Positions 34,836 through 43,393 of a DNA stretch of 64,000 bases are shown piece by piece. The stretch's first letter is position 1; each line of letters opens with the position of its first letter. The stretch spans positions 2,790,001 to 2,854,000 of the forward strand of contig OZ257133.1 of assembly GCA_965279135.1 (NCBI GenBank), read 5' to 3'. The DNA comes from Croceimicrobium sp965279135. GTDB lineage: Bacteria; Bacteroidota; Bacteroidia; Flavobacteriales; Schleiferiaceae. Below the pieces are notes generated by a model. That model was given only the letters and a program-made list of their open reading frames with translations. It was not told where the DNA came from and ran no database searches. The translations under genes and the position numbers were made by a program.

Positions 34836-35829
34836 TTATGAGTTTCAAAATCCGGAGTTTCTGTGGCTACTACTGGTATTACCGGTGGTGCTATTCTGGT
34901 ATTATTGGCGACGGAAGGACAGTCATCCCGAAGTTCGCTTTCCGGAGGCATCATGGTTAGCGAATAGTAAGTTTAACCGAGCTGCCCTGCTCTACGCTCT
35001 TCCCTGGGTATTAAGAATTCTGAGCATTGCCTTGGTAATCATTGCCCTGGCTCGACCTCGGAGCAGTGAGGAAAAAACCCGCAGCCGCAGTTCAGAAGGA
35101 ATTGACATCGTTATGGCCGTAGATGTATCTGCATCCATGCTGGCTCAAGACCTGAGGCCTAATCGTCTGGAAGCTACCAAAGAAGTAGCCACGGAATTCA
35201 TTAATGGTCGACCAGATGATCGAATCGGCCTGGTAGTTTACGCGGGAGAAAGCTATACTCAAACTCCCCTGACCAGCGACCATGCAATTTTGAAAAACTC
35301 GCTTAATGAATTACGCCACGGTCTCATTGAACAAGGAACGGCGATAGGCATGGGTTTGGCGACCTCAGTTAACAGATTAAAAGATAGCAAGGCTAAAAGT
35401 AAAGTTGCCATCCTCCTTACTGATGGAGAAAACAACCGTGGTGCAATAGATCCCTTAACGGCATCTCAACTTGCTAAAGAGTTTAATATTCGAGTATATA
35501 CAATTGGTGTTGGAACGAAAGGAATGGCCCGCACTCCGATTAGCTACAATGGACGAGGGGGATTCAATTTTGGCCGTGTAGAAGTAAATATTGATGAGGA
35601 CCTATTGAGAGAAATCGCCGCCGAAACGGGTGGAGAATATTTCCGCGCTACTGACAATGAAAAGCTAGCCGCGATTTATCAGGAAATTGATAAGCTGGAA
35701 AAAACCAAGCTCAAGGAATTAAAGTTCTACACCTATGATGAAGAATTCGACCTTTTCGCCCTTTGGGCTTTAGCCCTTTTCAGTTTAGAGATTCTATTGC
35801 GATTTACCCTGCTTAAGAGCTTTGTGTAA
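34828..35829 (+). CDS. batA: BatA, VWA-domain membrane protein
   Basis: A 333-residue protein with two N-terminal transmembrane helices (FLWLLLVLPVVLFWYYW; LYALPWVLRILSIALVIIALA), a VWA domain (~85-290) with MIDAS motif DVSAS in VAVDVSASMLAQD and TDGENN, and a C-terminal hydrophobic helix (LFALWALALFSLEILLRF). It is the BatA protein of the Bacteroides aerotolerance operon; the molecular task of Bat proteins is still debated (envelope or oxidative stress). ATG at 34828 is chosen since it begins the transmembrane region; it overlaps the preceding stop by 8 bases. The stop TAA shares a base with batB (TAATG). Confidence 0.93.
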   Translation: MFDYEFQNPEFLWLLLVLPVVLFWYYWRRKDSHPEVRFPEASWLANSKFNRAALLYALPWVLRILSIALVIIALARPRSSEEKTRSRSSEGIDIVMAVDVSASMLAQDLRPNRLEATKEVATEFINGRPDDRIGLVVYAGESYTQTPLTSDHAILKNSLNELRHGLIEQGTAIGMGLATSVNRLKDSKAKSKVAILLTDGENNRGAIDPLTASQLAKEFNIRVYTIGVGTKGMARTPISYNGRGGFNFGRVEVNIDEDLLREIAAETGGEYFRATDNEKLAAIYQEIDKLEKTKLKELKFYTYDEEFDLFALWALALFSLEILLRFTLLKSFV

Positions 35830-36872
35830 TGTACAGACTTGAGGAACCTACATACTTCTACCTACTCCTGCTTATACCAGCATTTGTATTGGTGTACAGC
35901 TTCTATCTGGCTTGGAGAAAACGAGTACAAAAGTATTTTGGGGACAAGGAATTACTTGAAAAACTGAGCCCGGAGAAAAGTCAGAATAAGCCTCTCTTGA
36001 AATTCTTTATTTACCTCTCTGTGATAGCTCTGATAAGCCTGGCTCTGGTGAATCCGCAGATTGGCAGTCGAATGGAAAAAATTCAACGAGAAGGCCTCGA
36101 CCTGGTTTTTGCTATTGATGTGAGCAAGAGTATGTTGAGTGAAGACGTTCAGCCCAATAGATTGAAAAGAGCTAAACTGATGATCTCCCGTACGATCGAT
36201 GATCTGGTTAGCGATCGTATCGGTATTATCACCTATGCCGGTAGAGCCTATCCACAATTGCCAATTACCACGGATTATAGCGCGGCCAAGCTCTTCCTTA
36301 AAAATGTGAATACTGACCTTATTCCATCTCAGGGTACCGCAATTGGCGAAGCCATAGAACTAGCAACCCGCTATTTTGATGATAAGGATCAAAAAAATCG
36401 ACTTTTGGTTATTCTCTCTGATGGAGAAGATCATGAAGAAGGCATTGACGCGGCTATTTCCAAAGCAGTTAATGAGAATATTCGCATTATAACAGTAGGC
36501 TTAGGTACGGAACGCGGTGGGCCTATTCCGATAAAAAGAGGTAATGTGATCACCGGTTATAAAAAAGACCAAAATGGTGAGGTAGTGATAACTCGCTTAA
36601 ATGCTGATCTTTTGAAAGAAATTGCAGAAGATGGAAATGGAAAATATATCTCCGGTAATTCCAGTCGTAATGCGGTAGAGTTTCTTTTCGATGAGATGGA
36701 TACAATGGAAAAGACTCAGTTTGAGGCCTCCCTATTTGCGGATTATGAGGACCAGTTTCAATGGCTATTAGCCCCAGCATTGTTACTGCTGATTTTGGAT
36801 GTATTTATTCTGGAAAGGAAGACCCAGTGGTTTAAGAACCTAAACTTATTTGAGCGCCATGAAGAAAATTAA
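35829..36872 (+). CDS. batB: BatB, VWA-domain membrane protein
   Basis: A 347-residue paralog of BatA: N-terminal helices (YFYLLLLIPAFVLVYSFYLAW; LLKFFIYLSVIALISLALV), VWA domain with DVSKS (AIDVSKSMLSED) and SDGEDHEEG, and a C-terminal helix (FQWLLAPALLLLILDVFIL). The two VWA proteins probably act together in the membrane with MoxR. It overlaps batC by 14 bases when batC starts at the ATG at 36859. Confidence 0.93.
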   Translation: MYRLEEPTYFYLLLLIPAFVLVYSFYLAWRKRVQKYFGDKELLEKLSPEKSQNKPLLKFFIYLSVIALISLALVNPQIGSRMEKIQREGLDLVFAIDVSKSMLSEDVQPNRLKRAKLMISRTIDDLVSDRIGIITYAGRAYPQLPITTDYSAAKLFLKNVNTDLIPSQGTAIGEAIELATRYFDDKDQKNRLLVILSDGEDHEEGIDAAISKAVNENIRIITVGLGTERGGPIPIKRGNVITGYKKDQNGEVVITRLNADLLKEIAEDGNGKYISGNSSRNAVEFLFDEMDTMEKTQFEASLFADYEDQFQWLLAPALLLLILDVFILERKTQWFKNLNLFERHEEN

Positions 36873-37644
36873 AATCATCTTTTTCCTCTTGACTTGTTTG
36901 GGTCTGCAGGCCCAGGAAGCGCGAAAAAAAGTCCTAGAAGGAAACAAGGCTTACGCTGAAGGATCCTTCGATCAAGCGGAAATTAAATATCGCAAGGCAA
37001 TGGAAGCTTCCAAGGATAATGCAAAAACCACCACCCAGTTCAATTTGGGGAATGCCCTCTACAAACAGGAGCGCTGGCAGGAAGCACGAGAAGCGCTAGA
37101 GGCAAGTCTTGCTGAAACCGATGATCCGGAGCTTAGAGCAGAGATTCAGCACAATCTTGGAAATACTTGGATAAAAGAAGAAAAGCTCGATAAGGCAATC
37201 GAAGCTTATAAACAATCCTTGAAAAACAATCCTGCCGATGATGAGACACGTTATAACCTGGCCAAGGCCTTAGCGCAAAAGAAAAAGCAAGAGGAGCAGA
37301 AGAAGCAAAACCAGGAACAAAAGGATCAAGACAAGAAAAAGCAGGAGGAAAAAGACAAGAAGGACAAAAAAGATCAGGAAAAGAAAGACCAGGATCAACA
37401 GAAGAAAGATCAGCAGGATAAAAAAGATCAGGAAAAGAACAAGCAGAATCCTAAGGATCAAAAAGACCAAAAGAAGGATCCATCTCAAGGAGAAAACTCT
37501 CAGGAACAAAAGAAAAAAGAGTCTGATCGAAAAAACGCCTTACGCCTTTTAGAATCCCTGGATCGCAGTGAGGAGGATATTCAGAAAAAATTGATGCGTA
37601 AAAAGATTAAATCGAAACCTAGTAATAGCGTTAAAGACTGGTAA
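36859..37644 (+). CDS. batC: BatC, TPR protein with long K/D/Q/E-rich low-complexity region
   Basis: A 261-residue protein with signal peptide (to GLQAQ), three TPR-like repeats at ~25-135 (NKAYAEGSFDQAEIKYRKAM, FNLGNALYKQERWQEA, HNLGNTWIKEEKLDKAIEAY), then ~85 residues built almost only from K, D, Q and E, and a short conserved tail (LRLLESLDRSEEDIQKKLMRKK). The tail is typical of BatC. The low-complexity part is likely disordered. Start ATG 36859; a TTG three codons upstream is not needed. TAATG overlap with batD. Confidence 0.93.
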   Translation: MKKIKIIFFLLTCLGLQAQEARKKVLEGNKAYAEGSFDQAEIKYRKAMEASKDNAKTTTQFNLGNALYKQERWQEAREALEASLAETDDPELRAEIQHNLGNTWIKEEKLDKAIEAYKQSLKNNPADDETRYNLAKALAQKKKQEEQKKQNQEQKDQDKKKQEEKDKKDKKDQEKKDQDQQKKDQQDKKDQEKNKQNPKDQKDQKKDPSQGENSQEQKKKESDRKNALRLLESLDRSEEDIQKKLMRKKIKSKPSNSVKDW

Positions 37645-39392
37645 TGCGAAGTTCCCTGCTCATAGTTGTTTTTAGCCTGCTCACTCAAGGCCTGCTCGCT
37701 CAGGTTGAGTTTCGAACTAAGGTGTCTCAGCGCGAGGTTCGGGTTGGTCAAAAATTTCAAGTTGAGTTTACGGTTAACCAGGAAGGAAGGGGTTTTCGTC
37801 CGCCGAGCTTTCCGGGTTTCGAGGTCCTTGATGGCCCTAATTATGCAGTGAACACCTTTCGCGACAATCGCGGTACCCGCTTCCAGCTGAGTTATGGCTA
37901 CATCTTAAGAGCTAAAGAGGTAGGTGAATACACCATTGACCCTGCCTTTATCCGGGTAGAATCCAAAACCTACCGTACTGAGCCAGTAAAGATAAAGGTG
38001 GTGAAAAAGAAGAGCACGGCTCAATCACGGAACCGCGAGCGGATCTTCCTTAAAGCCATTGTAAGCGATAATGAAGTTTACGAAGGAGAACCGATTTTCG
38101 CCAAATACCGGCTTTTTTATCGGGTCGATTTATTTCAACATCAGTTTACCGAAGAACCCGATTTTCAGGGATTCTATAAAGAGGAAATAGAACAGAATCA
38201 AATTCAACGCGAATCAGAATATCTGGATGGTCAGCAGTATTACGCTGCCGATCTGCGAAAGCTGGTCATTATTCCCCAAAAGGCTGGAACTTACAGTCCC
38301 GGGAATGTAGCCTTAAGCGCACCTATTCGGTACAATACGGGACAACGAGACTATTTTGGTTTCCCAATAAGAAATACTAAAAAGGTAGATCTGAGTGAAT
38401 CGTTTCCCACTATTAAGGTAAAACCCTTACCTGATAAAGGCAGGCCTCAAAACTTTAGTGGAGCGGTGGGTCAATATAAATTGAATACCGAAATAAGCAC
38501 CACTGAACTTAATACCGATGGTAGCATCAGCCTTAAGATTCGTTTAGAAGGAAAAGGAAATATCAAATTGGCTGATCTTCCTAAGGTAGAATTCCCCAGT
38601 GCCTTTGAAGTCTTTGATCCGGAAATAAAAGAACGAAGCAAAGTTGGGGCCTTTGGTATGGAAGGCTATAAGGAAATTGAATACCTCCTTGTTCCGCGCT
38701 ACAGTGGCACCTACAAAATTGACCCTGTTCAGTTTAGCTATTTCGATCCTCGCAAGAAGAAGTACATACGACTTGAAAGTGAGCCTTTTGAAATTACTGT
38801 AAATGGTGAGAATGGTGCTGCGCCGGCTCAAAGATCGGCGCCCCGAGCTGCCAATGCCGAGCGGGAAGCAGTTGATTTCATTAATAAGGACATCTTATTT
38901 ATCAAGACGCAAGCTGGCAAGTGGAATAAGCATGGCAGTAGCTTCCTGGGCTCCCAATTGTTTTGGATCATCCTGGCAGCTATTCTTCTCATGGCAGTAG
39001 GCTTGATTCTTTGGTGGCTTCGTATCCGCAGTGAATTAGAGAATCGCGATAGCCTGAGGATTCAAAGGGCGGCCAAAGCAGCACGTAAGAAACTTCGGAA
39101 TGCGAAAAAAGCATTGAAAGGAGAGGACCCTGAGCGTTTCTATCAGGAACTAGAAGTGGCTATTTATGGCTTCTTTAGCGACAAACTGAATGTAGGTAAA
39201 AGCCAAATGAATAAGGAGTTCCTGGAAGAAAGATTAAATACCGCAGCTGCTTCCAAAGAGAACATTGAAGCTCTTATTAAGCTTTTGGAAAAATGTGAAA
39301 TGGCTCGTTACACAGGGTTAAAGATCGATGCGGCTGCCCAGGATTTCGAGCACGCAGGAGAATTACTCACCGAAATCGATAAGCAACTATGA
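37644..39392 (+). CDS. batD: BatD, multi-Ig membrane protein
   Basis: A 582-residue protein with signal peptide (MRSSLLIVVFSLLTQGLLA), several beta-sandwich domains in the periplasm (~20-400; starts with KVSQREVRVGQKFQVEFTV and FPGFEVLDGPNY), a transmembrane helix at ~433-455 (LFWIILAAILLMAVGLILWW) and a cytoplasmic helical domain similar to that of the gene at 33936. This is the BatD family ('oxygen tolerance'). ATGA overlap joins it to batE. Confidence 0.93.
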   Translation: MRSSLLIVVFSLLTQGLLAQVEFRTKVSQREVRVGQKFQVEFTVNQEGRGFRPPSFPGFEVLDGPNYAVNTFRDNRGTRFQLSYGYILRAKEVGEYTIDPAFIRVESKTYRTEPVKIKVVKKKSTAQSRNRERIFLKAIVSDNEVYEGEPIFAKYRLFYRVDLFQHQFTEEPDFQGFYKEEIEQNQIQRESEYLDGQQYYAADLRKLVIIPQKAGTYSPGNVALSAPIRYNTGQRDYFGFPIRNTKKVDLSESFPTIKVKPLPDKGRPQNFSGAVGQYKLNTEISTTELNTDGSISLKIRLEGKGNIKLADLPKVEFPSAFEVFDPEIKERSKVGAFGMEGYKEIEYLLVPRYSGTYKIDPVQFSYFDPRKKKYIRLESEPFEITVNGENGAAPAQRSAPRAANAEREAVDFINKDILFIKTQAGKWNKHGSSFLGSQLFWIILAAILLMAVGLILWWLRIRSELENRDSLRIQRAAKAARKKLRNAKKALKGEDPERFYQELEVAIYGFFSDKLNVGKSQMNKEFLEERLNTAAASKENIEALIKLLEKCEMARYTGLKIDAAAQDFEHAGELLTEIDKQL

Positions 39393-40132
39393 GGTTGAGA
39401 ATGATTTTAGGCGCTCTGCTCTTATTAAGCTCCTCAATGGTAGGACAGGATGAGTTATTCGATAAAGGCAATCAAGCTTATCAGGAAGGCAATTACCAGC
39501 TAGCGATCGAATTCTATGATAGCATTTTAGGTGCTGGCAAAGAAAGCGCCGCCTTGTATTACAATCTCGCCAATTCGCATTATCAGTCGGGAGCTTTAGC
39601 CTTATCTATTCTCAACTATGAAAAGGCGCTCTTACTCCAACCTGGAGACGAAGAGATACTCCATAATTTGTCGCTTGCTGAGAAACAACGCGTAGATCGA
39701 TTCGAAGCGATGCCTCCAAATCTATTCAAGGCATTTCGCTTGAGCATTCTTCAGGTTTTCAGTCCCGATAATTGGGCGCGCCTGGGCTTGGCCTTTCTGC
39801 TTATCGCATTAATCGGTCTGGCTTTTTACCTCTTCAGTTCAAGAGGTCGAATTGGGTTTGTAGCGATGATTGGCGGAGTACTTTTCTGCCTCTTCTCTAT
39901 GGTGATGGCCTTTAGCCACAAGCAACATCAACAGGACCATCCTAAGCTTATCGTAATGTCAGATTCCGCCTACGTAAAAAGCGGCCCGGGAACTGAGGCG
40001 GAGGATCTGTTTATCCTTCACGCTGGTACCAAAGTGGAGAAGATCGACTTCTTTGATGCCTGGGTGAAACTAAAATTGATTGATGGGAAAATCGGCTGGC
40101 TCCCGGAATCTGATCTGGAGGCAATAAACTAA
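39389..40132 (+). CDS. batE: BatE, TPR and SH3-like membrane protein
   Basis: A 247-residue protein with signal peptide, two or three TPRs (~25-95; GNQAYQEGNYQLAIEFYDSI, NLANSHYQSGALALSILNYE), two transmembrane helices at ~125-170 and a C-terminal bacterial SH3 domain (~185-247; AYVKSGPGTEAEDLFILHAG, WVKLKLIDGKIGWLPESDL). This is the last gene of the Bat operon. Its TAA overlaps the stop of convergent dgt in CTAA, so no intergenic terminator is possible. Confidence 0.92.
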   Translation: MRLRMILGALLLLSSSMVGQDELFDKGNQAYQEGNYQLAIEFYDSILGAGKESAALYYNLANSHYQSGALALSILNYEKALLLQPGDEEILHNLSLAEKQRVDRFEAMPPNLFKAFRLSILQVFSPDNWARLGLAFLLIALIGLAFYLFSSRGRIGFVAMIGGVLFCLFSMVMAFSHKQHQQDHPKLIVMSDSAYVKSGPGTEAEDLFILHAGTKVEKIDFFDAWVKLKLIDGKIGWLPESDLEAIN

Positions 40133-41505
40133 ATCCCCGGCACAGATATCCCACGCAAATTGCGGTAGAGTTCCAGAGCATAATTGTCCGTCATTCCACT
40201 TACGAAATCCAGTATGCACATCACCTTTTGATAAGGTCGAGCTGTTTCCTCAAATCGGAATTGATTTGGAATAAGCCCCAAAACCTTCTCATGTCGCTTC
40301 TGCCTGGCTGCTTCGTCCAAAAGCGCTGCTTCTACGAAATCTTCGATCAGGCCGCTCATGATCTTAAATCCTGCTAGCTCGATCTTCATGACACTCTCAT
40401 AATTGTAAATCCGCCCCACTGATTTCTTGCCAATTATCTTTAAAGCGTTCTGATATTCCTCAAGGCTATCCACCAAAGAAGTATTAAAATCCCCTTTTAA
40501 GATCTCCTCACGATTGGCTAGAAAAGCATCGGCGCAAGCGCGCACCAAAGTACTAATCACCTTTGCCCGGAGATAGGCCACCGATTCATTCTTATCTAAA
40601 CGCAGTGCCTCCAGGTTTTTCCGCAAGCGGGCCATGTCGGTATCCTTGTCCTTTTCCAGGATAAGTAAGAAGTCATCCTTAACCTCCTCAAAAGTTAGTA
40701 TACCCAGACGATGGGCATCTTCATAATCGATTATACTGTAGCAGATATCATCCGCTGCCTCTACCAGGTACACAAATGGGTGGCGACGATAGGCCAGAGG
40801 ACTCGCACTATCCAGACTTAAAGGAAATTCATTGACAATTGCCTTAAACACCGCCTCATCATCCTGGAAGTAGCCATACTTACTGCGATGCTTGCCCTTG
40901 CTCTTGTCTCTAGCCAGGCTTTCACATGGATATTTTAGGATACTTGCCAGGGTAGTATAGGTCATTTGCAAGCCTCCTGCTAAACGGCCATTAAACTGCC
41001 GACTCAGAAGTCTTAGTGCATTGGCATTCCCCTCAAAATTGATAAGGTCTTCCCATTCCCCGGCAGTAAAAGCAGCCCGAAAGCCCTGGTCATGCTGACG
41101 ATCGAGAAAGTATTTGGAGATAGCTTCTTCACCGGAATGACCAAAAGCCGGGTTCCCTAGATCATGGGCAAGAGAGGCGGCAGAAACCACCGACTTGAGT
41201 TGATTGCGATAAAAATCCTGACTGGTTTCATCATCCTTCAATTCCGGAATTTGAGCCAGAGCTTCACCTACGATCATCCCCAATGAACGACCCACGCTTA
41301 CGACCTCTAAAGAATGAGTAAGTCGATTATGGACAAAAACCCTTTCCGGTAATGGAAAAACCTGGGTCTTGTTTTGAAGCCTTCTAAAAGCAGAGGAAAA
41401 GATGATTCGGTCGTAATCACGTTCGTAAACAGAACGAGCATCGGCCGGCATTCTCTCGTCGCCATAGCGCTTTGGGCTATAGCAATTTTTCCAGGTCATT
41501 TCCAT
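40129..41505 (-). CDS. dgt: Deoxyguanosinetriphosphate triphosphohydrolase (dGTPase)
   Basis: HD-superfamily enzyme that splits dGTP to deoxyguanosine and triphosphate in the cytoplasm. 458 residues; the family marks are the N-terminal RSVYERDYDRIIFSSAFRRL and NKTQVFPLPE, HNRLTHSLEVV, the HD motif in SLAHDLGNPAFGHSGE (~112-113) and YLVEAADDICYSIIDYEDA with the final metal ligand. The start may be ATG 41505 or ATG 41499. Divergent from the BioD-like P-loop gene. dGTPases may limit phage by dNTP depletion, but this is a common core gene and no defence partner is present. Confidence 0.94.
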   Translation of the reverse strand: MEMTWKNCYSPKRYGDERMPADARSVYERDYDRIIFSSAFRRLQNKTQVFPLPERVFVHNRLTHSLEVVSVGRSLGMIVGEALAQIPELKDDETSQDFYRNQLKSVVSAASLAHDLGNPAFGHSGEEAISKYFLDRQHDQGFRAAFTAGEWEDLINFEGNANALRLLSRQFNGRLAGGLQMTYTTLASILKYPCESLARDKSKGKHRSKYGYFQDDEAVFKAIVNEFPLSLDSASPLAYRRHPFVYLVEAADDICYSIIDYEDAHRLGILTFEEVKDDFLLILEKDKDTDMARLRKNLEALRLDKNESVAYLRAKVISTLVRACADAFLANREEILKGDFNTSLVDSLEEYQNALKIIGKKSVGRIYNYESVMKIELAGFKIMSGLIEDFVEAALLDEAARQKRHEKVLGLIPNQFRFEETARPYQKVMCILDFVSGMTDNYALELYRNLRGISVPGI

Positions 41506-41602
41506 GCGCTAAAGGTCGGTAGGAATTCTAAAAAGGCAAATTTTTAGAGCGGGATACTACTTATTTGGAAATGCTTTTTAGCTTTGAGTAAGCCATCGAT
41601 TA

Positions 41603-42703
41603 ATGAAGAAATATCAAACCCTCTATGTTGCCGCCTCTAAGCAACATGTTGGCAAAACTACCTCCACCTTAGGACTTGCATACTGTTTACAGAGATTAGG
41701 AATCGACATTGGTTATTGTAAGCCAGTCGGACAACAGTTTGTAGATCTCAATGATTTAAAAGTAGATAAGGACACCATCCTTTTCTCTGATCTCATACAG
41801 TTCGACCTGCGCCCTGACATCCACAGTCCGGTTATTCTAGGCTCTGGGGCTACAACCAGTTTCATTGACGACCCAGATGGGTTCGACTATGAGGAGCGCA
41901 TTCTAAGCGCCAAAGTGGAACTTGAGAAACGCAAGGAACTTACCATTCATGAAGGCACAGGACATCCGGGTGTGGGGAGTGTGGTAAACCTGAGTAATGC
42001 CAAGGTAGCGCGCATGCTGGACGCTAAAGTGATCTTCATTGCTGAAGGTGGTGTAGGTTCTACTATTGATATGACCAATATGTGCCTGTCCCTGTTTCGT
42101 GAGGAAGGTGTAGAAGTTTTAGGAGTAATTGTCAATAAGGTACGGGAGGAGAAAATTGACAAGATTCGTCCCTATCTCGATAAATGGCTGCAAAGCCAGG
42201 GTATTCCTCTTCTAGGCATAGTGCCTTATGACCGAACATTGGCCTGGCCGGTAATGTCCACTGTGTGTCGAGCTATCAAAGGGGTGGTAAGATCCAATTC
42301 GCATATGCTCAAGAACAAAGTGGCTGATGTAATTGCGGGTACCCTTCTGGATCGCTCTAAGCTGGAAAAACGAGATAACCTATTATTAGTGGTCGGCACG
42401 CACCGCATTGACGAGACCATCAAAAAAATCATCAATATCTGTGATGAATCACATATTGAAGATTGGCCTTTGAGCGGAATCATCGTTTGTGGCGACGGAC
42501 ATATGAGCAGCGAAACACAGAAGATTATTGACAAATTTGAAACTCCATTAATTCATTCGGAATTAGATACTTATGGGGTTGTATTACGCGTAAGTCGTAT
42601 CGAGGTTAAGATCAATCGCGATACCCCCTGGAAAATAAAACGAGCGATTGATTTAATTGAGAAGAACGTCGATTTGGAGTACATCAAAAACAGCATCTCC
42701 TAA
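41603..42703 (+). CDS. BioD-like P-loop NTPase with DRTGG-like C-terminal domain
   Basis: A 366-residue cytoplasmic protein. The N-terminal half is a dethiobiotin-synthetase-like P-loop domain with Walker A in ASKQHVGKTTS (Lys18 to Thr20) and IHEGTGHPGVGSV, IFIAEGGVGSTIDMTN. The C-terminal part (~215-330) resembles the DRTGG domain seen in the regulatory region of long phosphotransacetylases. It lacks the catalytic acetyltransferase domain, so it is not a Pta. Possibly a nucleotide-sensing regulator; function is not known. It lies 43 bases upstream of tRNA-Ala, which has its own promoter-like element. Confidence 0.8.
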   Translation: MKKYQTLYVAASKQHVGKTTSTLGLAYCLQRLGIDIGYCKPVGQQFVDLNDLKVDKDTILFSDLIQFDLRPDIHSPVILGSGATTSFIDDPDGFDYEERILSAKVELEKRKELTIHEGTGHPGVGSVVNLSNAKVARMLDAKVIFIAEGGVGSTIDMTNMCLSLFREEGVEVLGVIVNKVREEKIDKIRPYLDKWLQSQGIPLLGIVPYDRTLAWPVMSTVCRAIKGVVRSNSHMLKNKVADVIAGTLLDRSKLEKRDNLLLVVGTHRIDETIKKIINICDESHIEDWPLSGIIVCGDGHMSSETQKIIDKFETPLIHSELDTYGVVLRVSRIEVKINRDTPWKIKRAIDLIEKNVDLEYIKNSIS

Positions 42704-42724
42704 GGCAGAGGCCAATTTTTCTTC

Positions 42725-42732
42725 TATATTTG
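42725..42732 (+). promoter_or_regulatory. Putative -7 element of the tRNA-Ala promoter
   Basis: TATATTTG fits the Bacteroidota -7 consensus TAnnTTTG and ends 13 bases before the first base of the tRNA, as expected for a start a few bases upstream. No good -33 box was found at the proper distance. Confidence 0.5.
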
Positions 42733-42745
42733 CCCACCCAAAAAT

Positions 42746-42819
42746 GGGGCATTAGCTCAGCTGGCTAGAGCGCTACACTGGCAGTGTAGAGGTCATCGGT
42801 TCGACTCCGATATGCTCCA
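42746..42819 (+). tRNA. tRNA-Ala(GGC)
   Basis: A 74-base cloverleaf: 7-bp acceptor stem GGGGCAT/ATGCTCC (one G-U), D stem GCTC/GAGC, anticodon stem CTACA/TGTAG with loop CTGGCAG giving anticodon GGC (reads GCC/GCU), variable loop of five, T stem ATCGG/CCGAT with loop TTCGACT, discriminator A. The 3' CCA is not encoded, since CAA follows the discriminator. It is followed directly by a terminator. Confidence 0.97.
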
Positions 42820-42821
42820 CA

Positions 42822-42850
42822 AAAAAGCACCTTATTCGAGGTGCTTTTTT
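42822..42850 (+). terminator. Terminator of the tRNA-Ala gene
   Basis: Stem AAAAAGCACCT (42822-42832) / AGGTGCTTTTT (42839-42849), loop TATTCG, with T tract. It begins three bases after the tRNA end. Confidence 0.9.
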
Positions 42851-43276
42851 TATTTCCAGGCATTGCAACAACGGACAAGGTTGTTTTGAAAAGGGAGAGC
42901 GTCGAGCGAAGAGTTTACTTAAGCGTTAAACTGTTTCGGGCTATTAAGTGCATAGCACAAAGCTTCGCGCAGGAGATATTGAGCTCCTAGGGGAGGTAAT
43001 TGAAGATATATCCAATTAATCTCAATCCCTCGCGAAAAGCTACATCTCAATCTGTAATTAAGGCATTGGAACTCTTCAAGGGTTCTATCAGTGAATCCCT
43101 TTCCTTCTTATTCTAAACTATTCCAATAGAGAAATCTCCCATAATCGAGGCAAAGCCATTTTTCTGCCCTGGGAAGTAATGGTCCAAATGACACTAATAG
43201 TCATATCAACCATTAGTCTTCATTTTTAAAGATTTTAACGAAGTTTTTCGCTTTAAAACCAAGAATTTCTTAAAGA
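42851..43276. other. Intergenic region upstream of the susC promoter
   Basis: About 425 bases with no convincing reading frame or RNA gene. Only small dyads were noted (AACAAC ... GTTGTT near 42870-42890). Because the tRNA terminator lies before it and the susC promoter after it, this stretch may hold upstream regulatory sites of the glucan locus, or a degraded sequence. Confidence 0.4.
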
Positions 43277-43303
43277 CTCTTTTGGTACAAAAGACCAAAA
43301 GAG
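43277..43303. promoter_or_regulatory. Candidate operator of the glucan locus (perfect inverted repeat)
   Basis: Arms CTCTTTTGGT (43277-43286) and ACCAAAAGAG (43294-43303) are exact reverse complements with a 7-base spacer. The centre also contains the nested pair CTTTTG-GTA-CAAAAG. The left arm contains the -33 TTTG and the repeat fills the promoter spacer, so a bound dimer would block or position RNA polymerase. The regulator is not in the window. Confidence 0.6.
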
Positions 43304-43312
43304 CTACATTTG
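43281..43312 (+). promoter_or_regulatory. Promoter of the susC operon
   Basis: TTTG (43281-43284), a 20-base spacer and TACATTTG (43305-43312) match the -33 TTTG / -7 TAnnTTTG promoter of Bacteroidota. Transcription would begin near 43318-43322, giving a leader of ~75 bases that includes an AT-rich hairpin AATTGTT-N5-AACAATT (43323-43341). Confidence 0.7.
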
Positions 43313-43393
43313 AGAGCTTTATAATTGTTGAAATAACAATTTAAGGCGCAACTTACTAGACTAACTATTTGTTTTTGAACCAATTAATGAACT

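Noticed and set aside
32050..36872. MoxR/VWA genes as a possible conflict or defence module
   Set aside because: Gene order MoxR, DUF58, BatA-E is the conserved Bat operon; no effector or nuclease is present.
37270..37509. A long reverse-strand reading frame rich in L, I, V and F inside batC
   Set aside because: It is the mirror of the K/D/Q/E-rich low-complexity codons of batC and has no start context or family resemblance.
40129..41505. dGTPase as an anti-phage gene
   Set aside because: No defence neighbours; sequence is that of an ordinary dgt between core genes.
41603..42703. Dethiobiotin synthase (bioD)
   Set aside because: The protein is too long, has a DRTGG-like C-terminus and no biotin genes nearby.
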